From an uncultured Phycisphaera sp. (GTDB lineage Bacteria > Planctomycetota > Phycisphaerae > Phycisphaerales > SM1A02): DNA of 6,427 nucleotides. Below the pieces are notes generated by a model. The model saw only the letters and a list, made by a program, of their open reading frames with translations, ran no database searches and was not told where the DNA came from. The translations under genes were made by a program, and so were the position numbers. Of the stretch, positions 5,642-6,427 are shown piece by piece. The stretch spans positions 1 to 6,427 of the forward strand of contig CALDQF010000417.1 of NCBI GenBank assembly GCA_937911845.1. The letters run 5' to 3'. Position 1 is the first letter of the stretch; the number at the start of each line of letters is the position of its first letter.

Positions 5642-6427
5642 TCAGCCCTGCTTTTCAGCGATCACCGCCTGCCCTGCCGCCAAACGAGCCACGGGTACGC
5701 GGAACGGAGAGCAGGACACGTAGTCCAAGCCGACGGCATGGCAGAAGAAGATGGATGGTGCATCACCACCGTGCTCTCCGCAGATGCCCAACTTGAGATC
5801 ACTTCGAGTGGAGCGGCCCTTCACACAGGCGGTCTCGACCAATTGGCCGACCCCAGTCGTGTCGAGGGAGGCAAACGGGTCCACGGGCAAAACGCCTTGA
5901 TCCAAGTAGTCCGGCAAGAAGGTGCCGATGTCATCACGGCTGTAGCCGAAGGCCATTTGCGTGAGGTCATTGGTTCCGAAGGAGAAGAAGTCTGCACACT
6001 CGGCCACTTCATCGGCGGTCAAAGCGGCACGAGGAATCTCAATCATGGTGCCGATCAAGATGTCGAGCTTGCCCGAGAACTTCTTGGCCTTCTTGGTGGC
6101 GGCGATGACGCCTTCGGCCCGCTCGCGGAGCATGGCCAATTCCTTCTTGGTACCCACAAGCGGAATCATGATCTCAGGCTTGGCCTTGATCTTCTTCTTG
6201 GCACAAGTAATGGCAGCTTCCACGATCGCTTGCACCTGCATCTCGAGGATTTCGGGATAGGTGATCGAAAGACGACAGCCGCGGTGACCGAGCATCGGGT
6301 TCATTTCGTGGAGTGATTCCACTCGCGCCTTCAGCTTGGCTGGCGTCACGCCCATCTCCTTGGCCACCGCCTTCATGGCCGAAGCATCGTGCGGGAGGAA
6401 CTCGTGCAAAGGTGGGTCCAACAAACG
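5642..6427 (-). CDS. ppdK: Pyruvate phosphate dikinase, C-terminal part (N-terminus off window)
   Basis: Interconverts pyruvate, ATP and phosphate with PEP, AMP and pyrophosphate. Only the last 261 residues are present; they form the C-terminal PEP/pyruvate-binding barrel of a protein usually near 880-900 residues. The frame enters at the window edge on [12 protein letters not shown], a PPDK hallmark, so the apparent TTG start at 6424 is internal. Further motifs: [11 protein letters not shown] (43-53), [10 protein letters not shown] (126-135), [19 protein letters not shown] (148-166) and GICGEHGGD (214-222). By motif and spacing, window Arg1, Arg49, Glu130, Asn153, Asp154 and Cys216 match the active-site Arg617, Arg665, Glu745, Asn768, Asp769 and catalytic Cys831 remembered for the Clostridium symbiosum enzyme, so the barrel looks catalytically intact. 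It ends EKQG, then TGA, facing the shared terminator. The motifs fit PPDK better than PEP synthase or enzyme I. Confidence 0.96.
   Translation of the reverse strand, partial: RLLDPPLHEFLPHDASAMKAVAKEMGVTPAKLKARVESLHEMNPMLGHRGCRLSITYPEILEMQVQAIVEAAITCAKKKIKAKPEIMIPLVGTKKELAMLRERAEGVIAATKKAKKFSGKLDILIGTMIEIPRAALTADEVAECADFFSFGTNDLTQMAFGYSRDDIGTFLPDYLDQGVLPVDPFASLDTTGVGQLVETACVKGRSTRSDLKLGICGEHGGDAPSIFFCHAVGLDYVSCSPFRVPVARLAAGQAVIAEKQG

Noticed and set aside
5306..6316. 336-codon plus-strand frame crossing the HIT gene, terminator and ppdK
   Set aside because: It runs through a strong terminator and is a shadow of HIT in one half and of ppdK in the other.
5642..6424. Complete short ppdK starting with TTG at 6424
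   Set aside because: That codon is the third residue of the conserved [10 protein letters not shown] motif in the middle of PPDK; the frame simply continues past the window edge.

Overview
The window looks like ordinary chromosomal DNA of a GC-rich free-living bacterium. It is densely packed, with coupled gene overlaps and almost no intergenic space. No mobile element, CRISPR array, tRNA or rRNA was seen. The mix of genes (PPDK, NadC, and a long MutL-type ATPase with a C-terminal extension followed by a barrel-sandwich protein) reminds me of Planctomycetota and to a lesser extent Chloroflexota. That placement rests on remembered family resemblance only and is tentative.

Layout. A minus-strand block covers 4318 down to 1. 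It starts with nadC (quinolinate phosphoribosyltransferase). After 35 bp comes a small two-helix membrane protein with a PH-like tail, then a 116-residue uncharacterised soluble protein, then a 609-residue MutL/GlmL-family ASKHA ATPase, then an uncharacterised protein with a barrel-sandwich-like region whose C-terminus lies off the left edge. The last four genes overlap by 4, 4 and 1 bases, so they form one tightly coupled translational unit. This edge gene is easily missed because it is open at position 1.

A plus-strand pair runs divergently from nadC across a 33-bp gap. It holds a YhhQ-type queuosine-precursor transporter and a HIT-family nucleotide hydrolase/transferase, and the HIT start lies 67 bp inside the transporter gene. 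A strong symmetric hairpin with A and T tracts at 5583-5613 ends this unit. It probably also terminates the convergent gene entering from the right, the C-terminal third of pyruvate phosphate dikinase.

Function. nadC (NAD synthesis), the transporter (tRNA queuosine salvage), HIT and ppdK (pyruvate/PEP interconversion) are familiar housekeeping genes. The part worth a second look is the coupled cassette at 1-3377: a MutL-family ATPase, whose characterised namesake sits with the B12-dependent glutamate mutase, here with no mutase subunit in view but with three uncharacterised partners. One partner contains a hairpin that superficially resembles a biotinyl/lipoyl attachment turn.
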